Positions 17,420 to 27,077 are shown, counted from the stretch's first letter. The stretch: DNA of 64,000 nt from Treponema sp. (GCA_024402535.1 JAKSTN010000003.1:61880-125879); one strand, 5' to 3'. Made by a program: numbers and translations. Notes: generated by a model from the sequence alone, not told the origin.

Positions 17420-18400
17420 TTTACTATTCCAGTGCCATATTGGTTTTGCAAGCTTGTTTGGGAAAGGCTGAAAATTGCGGAAGTCTGGAAGCCAGGATGT
17501 ATCATCCGAAAGTTCCTGATAGAAAAGATAATCAAAGTCGTAAATTTCGAGCATGTCCCGGATATCTTCATCTTCTACTGTTGAAGTGAGGCGGTTTTCA
17601 ATTTCGGAAAGACTCTTTTTACGCTCTTCGAGACATTTAGTATCTTCTTCGAAAGGAACCGGAGTGTACTGGTTCATAAGTGAAATGACAGCTCTGCCGT
17701 CGGCATTTTCAGAAAGCCAGCTCAAAGTGTCACAAGTCTGCTCGAATTTTCCCGGAAGGAACAGGTGCCGGATAATGACTCCCGACGTCATTTTTTCAAA
17801 AGTCTCGCCATTTCGACTAACTTCTTCTATATTAATAGGATTATTTTCCATCATCCAGGTGATGGCTTTTTTTGCAACTTCAGGGTAGTCAGGCGCCTTG
17901 AAAAGTTTTGCACTTAAGGCGGAGTCCAGAGTTTTAAGGTCAGGAAGCCAGATTGTAACAAGACCTTTCAGAAGTTCCAGCATTTCTACGCTTTCATAGG
18001 CAGAACTGTTCCAGCAGAAAGGAATGGTACAGCCTGCATCTTTGGCATCGCGGATAAACTGTGCAAGAAGAGGAATATGGTGGCTTCCCGTAATGATGTT
18101 GATGTTTTCAGCCCCGATTTTCTGTAAATCAAGACAGATTTTTGTGAATTCTTCGGAATTGATTTCCCGGCCTATACCGTTTTGTGAAATCTGATAATTC
18201 TGGCAGAAGGCGCAGCGGAGGGTACAGCCTGTAACAAAAATAGTGCCGCTTCCGCCTTTTACGGTAATGAGAGGTTCTTCGCCAAAATGAAGGCCCGCAC
18301 TGGCAATGCGTAATGCAGCAGGTTCTTTACAGAATCCTACTTTTTCTTCGCGGTTTACGCCGCACTTTCTAGGGCACTGTTCACATTTGTTATAAAGCAT
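17408..18400 (-). CDS. Radical SAM protein, PflA-like
   Basis: Radical SAM enzyme of 330 residues related to pyruvate formate-lyase activating enzymes (PflX-like branch). It carries an N-terminal cysteine group (CEQCPRKCG, later GFC), the cluster-binding motif CTLRCAFCQN near residue 60, and a downstream LPDLKTLDSALSAKLF segment typical of the branch. It should bind a 4Fe-4S cluster and cleave S-adenosylmethionine in the cytoplasm; its substrate is not known. The C-terminal extension (SFRNFQPFPNKL-like region) is not one I recognise. The start overlaps the preceding 134-residue gene by 11 bases, so they are probably co-translated. The last three residues and the stop are donated by a heptamer repeat array. 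Confidence 0.85.
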   Translation of the reverse strand: MLYNKCEQCPRKCGVNREEKVGFCKEPAALRIASAGLHFGEEPLITVKGGSGTIFVTGCTLRCAFCQNYQISQNGIGREINSEEFTKICLDLQKIGAENINIITGSHHIPLLAQFIRDAKDAGCTIPFCWNSSAYESVEMLELLKGLVTIWLPDLKTLDSALSAKLFKAPDYPEVAKKAITWMMENNPINIEEVSRNGETFEKMTSGVIIRHLFLPGKFEQTCDTLSWLSENADGRAVISLMNQYTPVPFEEDTKCLEERKKSLSEIENRLTSTVEDEDIRDMLEIYDFDYLFYQELSDDTSWLPDFRNFQPFPNKLAKPIWHWNSKIEN

Positions 18401-18794
18401 GATGATCTACAAGAATGGACATAAGTTCTGTAAGTTTTCCGATATCCATATCTTCGGCTTCGAAATTTACAAGTTCAGCAAGGTTTTTCCAGTCTTCGTC
18501 TGTTACAAGCTCGCAGTTTTCGTCTGAATTGTTCAGGAAAGCAAGAAAAGCTCCCAGTTTGGCAACATCATCATCTGTTGGGGCTTCGCTTAAATCGGCC
18601 TGGTTCCAGATATAATTCTTTTCCCAGTAGTCAAAAATAGTGTTTGCAAAGCTTTTTTCAACCTGTGAAGACTTTGCAAAAAGATCGGCCAGAGGATTAC
18701 TCAGACGGTTATAGTCTGTAACATTGTTATGTTCGTGACGGTCCATTTTTTTAAGTTTTGAAACGTCACTGGTGAATTTTTCTACATCTGTCAT
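18390..18794 (-). CDS. Hypothetical protein, 134 aa
   Basis: I do not recognise this protein. It is acidic and probably helical and soluble (NYIWNQADLSEAPTDDDVAK; LVNFEAEDMDIGKLTELMSI), without signal peptide or membrane segment. ATG 18794 is preferred over an in-frame TTG at 18848, because that TTG falls inside a predicted -35 box. No Shine-Dalgarno precedes the ATG; TATTCT ends seven bases before it. The 3' end overlaps the radical SAM gene by 11 bases, which suggests a joint function or translational coupling. Confidence 0.65.
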   Translation of the reverse strand: MTDVEKFTSDVSKLKKMDRHEHNNVTDYNRLSNPLADLFAKSSQVEKSFANTIFDYWEKNYIWNQADLSEAPTDDDVAKLGAFLAFLNNSDENCELVTDEDWKNLAELVNFEAEDMDIGKLTELMSILVDHHAL

Positions 18795-18841
18795 GAAAAA
18801 TAGAATATCAGATTTATCTGGAATATAAAAGAATATTTTTA

Positions 18842-18870
18842 TTGACAATCGTGCGACGGAAAACTAATAT
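18842..18870 (+). promoter_or_regulatory. Promoter of ptsN; -35 shared with divergent gene
   Basis: TTGACA (18842-18847), 17-bp spacer, TAATAT (18865-18870), then seven bases to the ATG. The same heptamer TTGACAA (18842-18848) reads TTGTCA on the minus strand, upstream of the divergent 134-aa gene. Confidence 0.7.
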
Positions 18871-18877
18871 TATATGT

Positions 18878-19324
18878 ATGGATTTGAGAACAGTATTAAC
18901 AACAGACACAGTAAATCTGCACCTTAAAGGTACTACAAAAGAAGAAATCGTTGACGAAATGCTGGAAATTCTGGTTAAAGCCGGAAAAGTTACAGACAAA
19001 AACTCAGCACGTGAATGCGTTCTGGACCGCGAACGCAAAATGTCAACAGGTATGAAACATGGAATCGCTATTCCTCACGGAAAAACAGATACAGTAACAG
19101 ACCTGGTTGCTTGTATTGGTATTTCTGACAATCCGGTTGATTTCGACTCACTGGATCAGGAACCATGCAGAATTTTTATCATGACTCTGTCACCAATCAA
19201 CAAAACTGGTCCACATCTTCAGTTCCTGGCAGAAGTAAGCCTTCTGTTCAAGAGCCCTGAAAAACGTCAGGAAATCCTGAGCACTCAGGACAAAGCTGAA
19301 GTTATCAGAATCCTTACAGAATAG
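18878..19324 (+). CDS. ptsN: PTS IIA-like nitrogen-regulatory protein PtsN
   Basis: EIIA of the fructose/nitrogen class, 148 residues as expected. The phospho-accepting histidine is in GIAIPHGKTD, and LLFKSPEKRQEIL is typical of the family's C-terminal part. In the nitrogen PTS it is phosphorylated by NPr/EI-Ntr and acts as a regulator rather than in sugar uptake; which targets it has here is not visible. Start: a TTG at 18842 would add 12 residues but lies in the -35 box, so ATG 18878 is chosen. The predicted transcription start coincides with this ATG and there is no Shine-Dalgarno. Ends at a strong hairpin from 19347. Confidence 0.93.
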   Translation: MDLRTVLTTDTVNLHLKGTTKEEIVDEMLEILVKAGKVTDKNSARECVLDRERKMSTGMKHGIAIPHGKTDTVTDLVACIGISDNPVDFDSLDQEPCRIFIMTLSPINKTGPHLQFLAEVSLLFKSPEKRQEILSTQDKAEVIRILTE

Positions 19325-19346
19325 ACTTGTCTGTTTAAAGGTAAAC

Positions 19347-19408
19347 GCCGTGTGTTTTTGAAACCTGCCGCCGCTGACAGTTGTTTCATATCGCACGGCT
19401 TTTTTTTT
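19347..19408 (+). terminator. Terminator of ptsN
   Basis: GCCGTG (19347-19352) pairs with CACGGC (19394-19399) across a long GC-rich loop, followed by nine T. Confidence 0.75.
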
Positions 19409-19437
19409 GCATAAATTAAATTAAAAAAGGAATAAAA

Positions 19438-22137
19438 ATGGAAGAATCAACAGTAACTCCTGAGGTTAAATCAAAAAAGAAAAAGAATCCTGTGGTAAAA
19501 CTCCTTCTTGGAATAGTATATTTTATCCTTATTGTTGTTCTGATTCTGGCTTTATGGCTTGGAGTTAATTTCTGCATAAGAGCCGATATTTCTGATTCTG
19601 TTCCTGACGGATTTTCGGTTCACCTCCGCACAGATTCTGTCTGGGATTCTGTGAATCCGCTTTTCGATCTTCAGGCGGCAGATATTCTTCTTTCTGAGCC
19701 GGGACTTGCTTCTGTAAAACCTGTCCTGATAGATTTTCGTCAGTCAGGGCTGCGTACAAATAAGATTGTGAATCTTGTTCTTTCCCGCCGTCTTGATTTT
19801 ATGCTTTATGAAAACAATGAGTTCCTTGCAGTTCTTGATACAGGAATTCTTTCCGGTATTGTAAAATTTGCTCCTGTTTATTTGAACTTTAAACCTGTTG
19901 AAAATCTTTCGATTGTAAAAAATGACGGTACAACCTATTTTGAATATGGAATTGAAGATACAGTTTTTTATGCAATGATCAGAAAGAACCTTGTCATTGC
20001 TTCTTCATCAAAAGCACTTTTTGAAAAAGTAATGGCCGGTGGAAATTCCCAGTCTCTTTCTAATGCAAAAAAAGAATCATTTTCCGGAAAACTTGCTTCT
20101 TCCTTTGCAGTTACTGCAGACAGCCGTAAAGTTTTAGATATGTTCGGAACTGATAATGATTATGTTAAAGCTGTTGCAACATGTCTTCCTGAAGAAGAAC
20201 TTGCAACTGTAGATTTTGATATTACAGACCATAATTTGAACCTTTCTGTTTCAGTTCCTTTTGTTATGAATAATGAAAATGAAGAAAATCCGGTTGCCCA
20301 TATTTTGAATCGCGACTCAAAAATTCCGTCACTTATTCAAAAACTTCCGGCTTTTGTTCAATATTATACAGTCCTTTCTGTAGGATCTTTGCAGGAATTA
20401 AAGAATGCTGTTTTCTTTGCAACAGGTGATAAACTTGGGCTTGAAAATAAATGGGGAACTGCACAGAGTCTTTCAGGCATGATTTTTCATGACAGTATTG
20501 ATAATTTAATTTTCTCGTGGACAGACGATGAATATGCTGTCCTTGGTCTTGAACAGAAAGCAGAACCTGTTTTTGTGCTTAAGATAAAGGATGAAAAAAA
20601 ACGTCGTGAAGTGTTTGAGACAATTTTCAGTTCAATTATCCTGCAGAGCGATACAAGTCTCATTATGGATAACGTTCGCCTTCCACGCATTGAACTGCCA
20701 TCTTTCATACAGGTGATTCTTGAAAGTTTTGGAATTCGTATTCCGTCGCCATATTACATGGTAAAAGATGGTTTTATGTATTTCTCTCAGAGTCCTGAAA
20801 ATCTTGCGGCAATCAATGCTGCAATTAAGAATGGAACACGACTTTCGCAGAATGACAACTGGAAAGAAATTTCAAATCATTTTTCACAAAGTTCATCTGC
20901 AAGCCTTTATTACAATCTTGAACGAAGCATTCCGTTCTTTTTGAAATCAAAATCTTCAGTTTCAAAGATCCTTTCACTTTACAATATTGGACGCCTTGAT
21001 CTTCGTGTAAAAGATTCAAAACTGGAAGTTTCATTAAGCTCTGTTGAAAGTAAAACTCCATCTACTATGACACTTGCAGGTTTCCCGGTTTCTGTTGAAG
21101 GAAAAGTTTCGTCAGAACTTTATGGGTCAAAAATTAAGAACAGCAGAGTAGTTTTTTATCGTCAGGGAAATAAAGTTGTTTCGTACAATCTTGCAAGTCA
21201 GGAAAAAAATGAACGTGTAATAGACGGATTAAAATATCTTTGTGCAGCTGAAGTTTCCAATAAAAAAGAGGGGGGAGCACTTTGGGCTTTGACCGGAGAC
21301 GGAACTGTATATTTCCTTGATGAAAAACTTAAGGATCCTTCAGGGTTCCCAAAAGTTACAGGTTTTGTACCTTCATCGGGAATCAGCGCATCAGAAGAAA
21401 AAATGATTTTCAATGCTAAGGGACAGAATCTGATTGAGGTAGGTAGTGACGGAAAATTTACCCAGAAAAAAGTTGAATCATTTGATGATATATCTACAGT
21501 ACCACTTTTTGTAAAAGGTTCTTTCGAAGGAAAAAATACAGAGAAAATAGTGCTGTATGAAAGAAGCTTTATGGGTGGTTTTCATGTGATTGAAACAAAG
21601 GAAGAAAACAGTGAGTTTTATCCGATAGATGGAATAGGCTTTGGTAGCCCCGACGTAATGAAAACTGATAAAGGTTTTGTTCTTGGATTTGTTTCTCAAT
21701 CCGGACTTCTCACTTTGACTAATATTTCTGGGTATGTTCCTGAACAAAAAACTATTCAGCTGGACGGAGTTTTCTATACAAATGTAAAAAAATGCGGCAA
21801 TTCTTTTGTTGCACTTTCTGAAGACGGAACTCTTTACAGTATTCATGCTTCAGATTTTTCAGAAGAACTTCTTACAAAAATCAAGATTCCTCATCTTACC
21901 GCCCGAACTGCATATATTACAATTTCTGATTTTGACAACGACGGATATGAAGAAATATTTGTCTGCGGTGATGGAAATGTTATTTATGGATTTACAGAAT
22001 ATCTTGATATGATTGGTTGTTTCCCTGTTTCAGGTTATGGCCGTCCACTGTTTATGGATCTGGACGGTGACCGTAAAAATGAATGTATCTGTCTTTCCCT
22101 TGATAACAGACTTAACGGCTGGCGACTTATATATTAG
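19438..22137 (+). CDS. Membrane-anchored protein with C-terminal FG-GAP-like repeats
   Basis: The function is unknown. Of 899 residues, a short basic cytoplasmic N-terminus (SKKKKNPVVK) is followed by one transmembrane segment (about 23-45, LLLGIVYFILIVVLILALWL); the rest is probably periplasmic. The large middle part is beta-rich without a motif I can name, in the style of DUF3352-type proteins. Near the end are two calcium-binding-like loops, DFDNDGYEE and DLDGDRKNE, as in FG-GAP/VCBS propeller repeats. AAAAGGAA precedes ATG 19438. A lipoprotein gene follows after a 44-base hairpin, and both may work in the cell envelope. Confidence 0.75.
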   Translation: MEESTVTPEVKSKKKKNPVVKLLLGIVYFILIVVLILALWLGVNFCIRADISDSVPDGFSVHLRTDSVWDSVNPLFDLQAADILLSEPGLASVKPVLIDFRQSGLRTNKIVNLVLSRRLDFMLYENNEFLAVLDTGILSGIVKFAPVYLNFKPVENLSIVKNDGTTYFEYGIEDTVFYAMIRKNLVIASSSKALFEKVMAGGNSQSLSNAKKESFSGKLASSFAVTADSRKVLDMFGTDNDYVKAVATCLPEEELATVDFDITDHNLNLSVSVPFVMNNENEENPVAHILNRDSKIPSLIQKLPAFVQYYTVLSVGSLQELKNAVFFATGDKLGLENKWGTAQSLSGMIFHDSIDNLIFSWTDDEYAVLGLEQKAEPVFVLKIKDEKKRREVFETIFSSIILQSDTSLIMDNVRLPRIELPSFIQVILESFGIRIPSPYYMVKDGFMYFSQSPENLAAINAAIKNGTRLSQNDNWKEISNHFSQSSSASLYYNLERSIPFFLKSKSSVSKILSLYNIGRLDLRVKDSKLEVSLSSVESKTPSTMTLAGFPVSVEGKVSSELYGSKIKNSRVVFYRQGNKVVSYNLASQEKNERVIDGLKYLCAAEVSNKKEGGALWALTGDGTVYFLDEKLKDPSGFPKVTGFVPSSGISASEEKMIFNAKGQNLIEVGSDGKFTQKKVESFDDISTVPLFVKGSFEGKNTEKIVLYERSFMGGFHVIETKEENSEFYPIDGIGFGSPDVMKTDKGFVLGFVSQSGLLTLTNISGYVPEQKTIQLDGVFYTNVKKCGNSFVALSEDGTLYSIHASDFSEELLTKIKIPHLTARTAYITISDFDNDGYEEIFVCGDGNVIYGFTEYLDMIGCFPVSGYGRPLFMDLDGDRKNECICLSLDNRLNGWRLIY

Positions 22138-22145
22138 AATATAAG

Positions 22146-22189
22146 GGTACATATAAATCAAATATAGTTTATTTGATTTTATATGTACC
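22146..22189. repeat. Long AT-rich hairpin upstream of lipoprotein gene
   Basis: GGTACATATAAATCAAATA pairs with its complement ending in ATATGTACC at 22189, with one unpaired T: about 19 bp with a short loop. No T-run follows, so it is not a typical terminator. It ends ten bases before the Shine-Dalgarno of the next gene and could be an operator or an mRNA-processing site. Confidence 0.6.
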
Positions 22190-22209
22190 ATAATATCGAA
22201 GGAGTTTTT

Positions 22210-23340
22210 ATGAAGAAATCTTTTATTATGGCCAGTTTTGCCGGTTTATGTTGTCTGACTTTTTTTTCCTGTGCAAGTTTACAGGAAGATGTTCTTGTTC
22301 AAACAGATTCTGAAAGTTCGGTAACAAGAGAAACTTCTTCTTTTGAAAATTCTTTTATAGATTTTGACAGTGCGGCTCTTACAGGAAGTGTTGTAAGTAT
22401 GAAAGAAATGGACAGGTTTGTTTCTGATGTTGAATCAAAACTTTCAGTTCATACCGAACCTTCACTTTCTGCACGCCTTCAGGCTTTTGAAGGTCTTGTT
22501 CTTCTTCTTGAAAGAAAAACAAAGAAAAGCTCGGAATGCTATGAAAAAGCAAAAGCACTTCAAAGTGGTGATGAATATGTTCTTCTTTTGAATTCGAGAC
22601 TTCAGAAAAATACTTCTGAATCTCTTAATCTTTTAAATGAATATCTTTCATTTGATTCTGATAATCCACTTTTCCTTCTTGAAAAAGGCATTCTTCTTTA
22701 TAAAAACAAAAATTATGGTGAAGCTGTGGCAAATATGGATAATGCCTTCCTTATTTTTGATCAGAAGAATGAAACTGTGTACCGGGAAAAATATGGTTCT
22801 CTTAGAGACAATGCATGGAAATTCCATTCTGCTGGAGCATCGGTTATTTCTGCAGATCCAGGGGCTGCTATTTCCTGTGAAAGAATGGTAACGTTGACAA
22901 CCGAAAATACAGGGCTTCTCGATGAGTTTACATTGGATTCAAAAATTACAACTGCGTCTCTTGTAAAAAAACTTGAAGCCGCAGGTTATTTCAGTGCTGT
23001 CGGCGATATTGATGAGGACGGCTTTTCTTCAAAAGAAATGATTTCTTCAGGTGAAATTACACGTACACTTTGCGCAAGATTTCTGTGGAATGTATATGTT
23101 CGCGAAACAGGTAATATGAAGCTTCTAAATGCATATTCTACCCGTTTTTCCCGCAGAGCAAATGCAGAAAGTCCTGTAGCCGATGTGCCTATGAACAGCA
23201 TCGACTTTGATGCATGTATCGGAGTTGTTGAGAAAGAAATAATTCATCTGACAGACGGCCTCCTTTTTGAAGGAGACAAGCCTGTTTCAGAGATTGAATT
23301 TATTGAATACGTTATTCGCTGTGAACAGATTCTTAAATAA
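22210..23340 (+). CDS. Lipoprotein with degenerate SLH-like C-terminus
   Basis: Predicted lipoprotein of 376 residues. The start is ATG 22210 with AAGGAG in front; an in-frame ATG at 22183 lies within a hairpin and has no ribosome site. The signal peptide ends in the lipobox FFSC. A helical middle part resembles TPR-type repeats (SLNLLNEYLSFDSDNPLFLL; GILLYKNKNYGEAVANMDNA). A loop DIDEDGFSSKE looks calcium-binding. The C-terminus (ITRTLCARFLWNVY, then SPVADVPMNSIDFDAC) weakly resembles an S-layer homology domain. Probably an envelope or periplasmic protein made with the upstream membrane protein; function unknown. Confidence 0.75.
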   Translation: MKKSFIMASFAGLCCLTFFSCASLQEDVLVQTDSESSVTRETSSFENSFIDFDSAALTGSVVSMKEMDRFVSDVESKLSVHTEPSLSARLQAFEGLVLLLERKTKKSSECYEKAKALQSGDEYVLLLNSRLQKNTSESLNLLNEYLSFDSDNPLFLLEKGILLYKNKNYGEAVANMDNAFLIFDQKNETVYREKYGSLRDNAWKFHSAGASVISADPGAAISCERMVTLTTENTGLLDEFTLDSKITTASLVKKLEAAGYFSAVGDIDEDGFSSKEMISSGEITRTLCARFLWNVYVRETGNMKLLNAYSTRFSRRANAESPVADVPMNSIDFDACIGVVEKEIIHLTDGLLFEGDKPVSEIEFIEYVIRCEQILK

Positions 23341-23345
23341 CGGAA

Positions 23346-26300
23346 TTATTCAGTCCAGACTTTTTTTACAATATTCAGGTTTCTGATTGAGTCCAGTTTT
23401 GCCGGGGAATTATCCATGTGCATGAAATCGTTTCCTTTTACAACAAAGGACTGTCTGTCTTCCTGAATGTGGAAAAGAACTTTGCAGTTTCCTGAGCTTT
23501 CAGAAATAATGTCGCGAAGCGGCTGCAATGTAATGCGGGTGAGGGCATCTGTATCAAGTTCAATGTGGACTTCACGAACAGAATGTGTTTCAAGTTTCGA
23601 AGGATCTTCAATTGAATCAACAATGAAGCTAGGATCAGGTCTCTGTTCACTTACTTCAACTCGTCCGCGGAATGCGTAAATGCCACCTTCTACAACCTGG
23701 GTTTTCAGCTGTTCCCATTTGTCGCTAAAGAAAGTCATATCGATGAAACCATCATAATCGGAAAGTTTTGCAAAAGCCATTGGTGTTCCTTTTTTTGTTA
23801 CAATGGTTCTAAGCCCTGTAACCATTCCAAGAATTGTATAAAGCTTTCCTGAGTTTCTCAGATCCCATGGTTTGGCACCTGCTGCAATGGCTCTTTCTTT
23901 ATCGGTTTTTTCTTCCTGTGCGATTTTTGCAATGGTTGATGCCCGGCAGTTTACTGCCCGCTCAATAGCAAGTTTGTAATCATCCAGAGGGTGACCGGAA
24001 ACGAAACAACCGATACAGTCTTTTTCCATGTTCAGAAGTTCCATACGTGGAAGGTCTCCGATTATGTTGAACTTGAATTCAGTCATCTGTGCAAAGCCTG
24101 TGTCGTCATCATCACCAAAAAGGGATCCTTGTGCAGAATTCTTTTCAGCATTGATTTTTTCGGCATGTTCCATTGCGGCTTCCATGTTTGCAAGGAGGGT
24201 TGGGCGGTTCAAGTTTAATCCTTCGGCTTCGCCGGTGTGGTCAAAAGCTCCAGTCTTAATAAGAACTTCTATGGCGCGTTTGTTTACTGTGTGCAGATCT
24301 ACACGGCTAATGAAATCCATAAATGATTTATATGGACCGTTCTCTGTGCGTTCACGAACAACTTCCTGGGCAGCCGCTTCACCCATTCCTTTAATACCTT
24401 TAAGTCCGAATACAATACGTCCGTCAACAACGTCGAAAATAACGTCGGAACGGTTAACGTCTGGAGCATCAACAGGAACACCCATGCTGCGGGCTTCTTC
24501 AATATAAACCGGCAGGGTATCGGTTGAAGTGATTTCGTTTGTTAAGTTGGCAGCCATGAATTCTGCAGGGTGGTTGGCCTTTAAGAATCCTGTACGGTAA
24601 GCAAGAACTGAATAAGCTGCGGCGTGAGACTTGTTGAAACCGTATCCTGCGAATGGAACCATGATTTCAAAAATGTCACCGGCGTGTTCTGCAGTGTGGC
24701 CCTGAGCTTTAGCACCTTCAATGAATTCGTCCTTCTTTTTCATAAGAACGTCCAGTTTCTTTTTACCCATGGCGCGGCGAAGCATATCGGCACCACCAAG
24801 AGAGAAACCGGCAATTTTCTGGGCAACCTGCATAACCTGTTCCTGGTAAACCATAACCCCGTAAGTTTCCTTAAGAAGAGGTTCCAGACAAGGGTCAGGG
24901 TAGTGGATTGTTTCAGGCTTCCATTTACCGTCGATGTACTGAGGAATGTAATCCAATGGCCCCGGACGATACAGGGCGTTCAAGGCAACAAGCTCTTCAA
25001 TACAGTGAGGCTGACACTGGCGCAAAATTTTCTGCATACCAGGACTTTCGAACTGGAAGATGGCCACCGAGTCACCACGGCAGAAAAGTTCGAAAGTTTT
25101 TTCATCAGTTTCAGAAACATCACCTGCGCTGAATTCCGGAGTTCCTTCCGGACGGTGCTTGTTGATAATGTCTTCCGCATAACGGATAAGAGAAAGGGTC
25201 TTAAGCCCCAGGTAGTCAAATTTAACCAGTCCACATGGTTCAATAATATCCATGGTGTACTGAACGGCAGTTTTCATTTTGCCGTCGGCATCGGTAATAG
25301 CAAAAACCGGAGCCCAGTCTGGAAGAGGTGTAAGCCCGATAACCATACCTGAAGCGTGAAGACCTGTGTTACGGAACATGCCTTCCAGACGCGAAGCAAG
25401 GCTGAAAAGTTTCTGATACCGAGGATCATCCTTGTAAGGAATAAGCTGACCGCCGTCTGGGAATTTTTCTGTTGGTTCTTCAAAGGCATTCTTAAGTTTT
25501 GCCTTAGGGTTTTCTGGAATACATTTTTTCAGCATGTTAACTTCGGAAAGCGGAATGTCTAAGATGCGGCCAACGTCGGCAAGACAGTTCTTAGGTTTAA
25601 GGGTACCGAAGGTTACGATATGCCCTACGTTTTCGTCGTGGTACAGATCGCGGGTATGCTGGATGATTTCCTGTCTGAAGTCGAAGTCCATGTCGACGTC
25701 GAAGTCCGGCATGGAAACACGTTCAGGGTTTAAGAATCGTTCGAAGATCAGTCCGAAGCGGAACGGATCAATGTCTGTAATTCCAAGACAGTAGGCTACA
25801 AGAGAACCTGCACCGGAACCACGTCCTGGCCCGATTGGAATTCTGTGCTTGGGTTTATTATGTACTGTATCCCAGTCAGATTTTGACCAGTTGATGAACT
25901 CCCAAACGATAAGGAAGTAACCGGCAAAACCCATACCAGTAATGATTTCAAGTTCATATTTAAGTCGTTTCTGAATTTCTTCGTCTTCGTAATTAGTAGG
26001 ATATCTTTTTTTAAGACCTTCCATAACCAGGTGAATCATGTAGTCATTCTGGTCAGACTGGTAGTCATCTCCGTGTGTACGGAATTCGGCAGGAAGTTCA
26101 AAGCGGGGAAGGGTGCCTTTAAGTTCAGGAGTTGAATACTGAAGAATTGTGAGGTTACACATGTTTGCAATTTTTGTGGTGTTTGCAATCATTTCTTCCA
26201 TTACTCCTGGAGTAAAGCCTTCAACGCCGTAGAAAGTCTGGCGCATTTCTTCTTCGCTTTTGAAGTAGAATTCAGGGTGACGTGTTCCGTCGTCATCGGT

Positions 26301-27077
26301 TCCCATAGGAATGCTGTCTTTAATCAGTTTTTTGAATCCGATACATTTAAGGGCATCCTGGGCTTCCCAGTCTTCTTTTTCTGTATAGTGGCAGTCGTTT
26401 GTAAGTACGATAGGAATATTAAGGTCCCGGGCCAGTTTAAGAAGCTTCGGTGCAACTTCCCGCTGTTCCCGCATACCGTGGTCCTGGATTTCAATGTAAT
26501 AGTGGTCGGGCCCGAAGGTATCCCTGTAATCTGCAGCAACTTTATAGGCTTCTTCAGTGCGTCCTGAAGCTAAGAGCTGTGGAATTTCCCCGGCAATACA
26601 TGCTGAAAGACAGATTATTCCTTCGTGGTACTTTTTTAAAAGCTCAAAATCAATTCGTGGTTTACCGAAAGCCTGACCTTCTGTAAAACCTATGGAGTTC
26701 AGCCAGCACATGTTTTTATAGCCGGTCATGTTTTCGCATAAAAGAATTAAGTGGAAATATTTGCAGCCTTTACCGCCTTTTCCGTATGGAGCACGTTCCT
26801 GGGCTTTATGGTCGCCGTAGGCAACATAAAATTCACATCCGACAATCGGATTGATTCCGTTTACATGGCAGAGTTTTTCAAAGTTCAGTGCGCCAAACAT
26901 GTTTCCGTGGTCTGTAAGAGCAACTGCAGGCATGTTCAGACGTTTTGCTTTTGCGACAATGGCGTCAATTTTCTGGGCGCCGTCCAGAAGAGAATAGTCT
27001 GAGTGAACATGAAGATGTACAAAGTTAGAAACCGGTGTTCCTTCAGGAGCGGCCGGGAATTCGTGATAATCTGCCAT
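23346..27077 (-). CDS. dnaE: DNA polymerase III alpha subunit
   Basis: Replicative polymerase catalytic subunit of 1243 residues. Seen in order: N-terminal PHP domain (HVHSDYSLLDGAQKI, ALTDHGNMFGAL), the polymerase core with the catalytic aspartates of MPDFDVDMDF, the IVTFGTL segment, GYGFNKSHAAAYSVLAYRTG, helix-hairpin-helix region, and a C-terminal OB-fold (YTILGMVTGLRTIVTKKGTP). ATG 27077 is chosen because AAAGGATAAAAAA lies directly before it; an upstream start at 27173 has no ribosome site and unrelated residues. TATAAT lies about 35 bases upstream of the ATG. It converges with the lipoprotein gene, with only five bases between stop codons. Confidence 0.96.
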   Translation of the reverse strand: MADYHEFPAAPEGTPVSNFVHLHVHSDYSLLDGAQKIDAIVAKAKRLNMPAVALTDHGNMFGALNFEKLCHVNGINPIVGCEFYVAYGDHKAQERAPYGKGGKGCKYFHLILLCENMTGYKNMCWLNSIGFTEGQAFGKPRIDFELLKKYHEGIICLSACIAGEIPQLLASGRTEEAYKVAADYRDTFGPDHYYIEIQDHGMREQREVAPKLLKLARDLNIPIVLTNDCHYTEKEDWEAQDALKCIGFKKLIKDSIPMGTDDDGTRHPEFYFKSEEEMRQTFYGVEGFTPGVMEEMIANTTKIANMCNLTILQYSTPELKGTLPRFELPAEFRTHGDDYQSDQNDYMIHLVMEGLKKRYPTNYEDEEIQKRLKYELEIITGMGFAGYFLIVWEFINWSKSDWDTVHNKPKHRIPIGPGRGSGAGSLVAYCLGITDIDPFRFGLIFERFLNPERVSMPDFDVDMDFDFRQEIIQHTRDLYHDENVGHIVTFGTLKPKNCLADVGRILDIPLSEVNMLKKCIPENPKAKLKNAFEEPTEKFPDGGQLIPYKDDPRYQKLFSLASRLEGMFRNTGLHASGMVIGLTPLPDWAPVFAITDADGKMKTAVQYTMDIIEPCGLVKFDYLGLKTLSLIRYAEDIINKHRPEGTPEFSAGDVSETDEKTFELFCRGDSVAIFQFESPGMQKILRQCQPHCIEELVALNALYRPGPLDYIPQYIDGKWKPETIHYPDPCLEPLLKETYGVMVYQEQVMQVAQKIAGFSLGGADMLRRAMGKKKLDVLMKKKDEFIEGAKAQGHTAEHAGDIFEIMVPFAGYGFNKSHAAAYSVLAYRTGFLKANHPAEFMAANLTNEITSTDTLPVYIEEARSMGVPVDAPDVNRSDVIFDVVDGRIVFGLKGIKGMGEAAAQEVVRERTENGPYKSFMDFISRVDLHTVNKRAIEVLIKTGAFDHTGEAEGLNLNRPTLLANMEAAMEHAEKINAEKNSAQGSLFGDDDDTGFAQMTEFKFNIIGDLPRMELLNMEKDCIGCFVSGHPLDDYKLAIERAVNCRASTIAKIAQEEKTDKERAIAAGAKPWDLRNSGKLYTILGMVTGLRTIVTKKGTPMAFAKLSDYDGFIDMTFFSDKWEQLKTQVVEGGIYAFRGRVEVSEQRPDPSFIVDSIEDPSKLETHSVREVHIELDTDALTRITLQPLRDIISESSGNCKVLFHIQEDRQSFVVKGNDFMHMDNSPAKLDSIRNLNIVKKVWTE

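Noticed and set aside
18842..18877. Extended N-terminus of ptsN starting at TTG 18842
   Set aside because: It coincides with the -35 and -10 boxes; the family starts near ATG 18878.
22183..22209. Upstream ATG for the lipoprotein gene
   Set aside because: It is in the right arm of a hairpin and lacks a ribosome site; the signal peptide begins properly at 22210 after AAGGAG.
24624..25352. 242-codon open frame on + inside dnaE
   Set aside because: Antisense to conserved polymerase motifs, no ribosome site, no recognisable domain.
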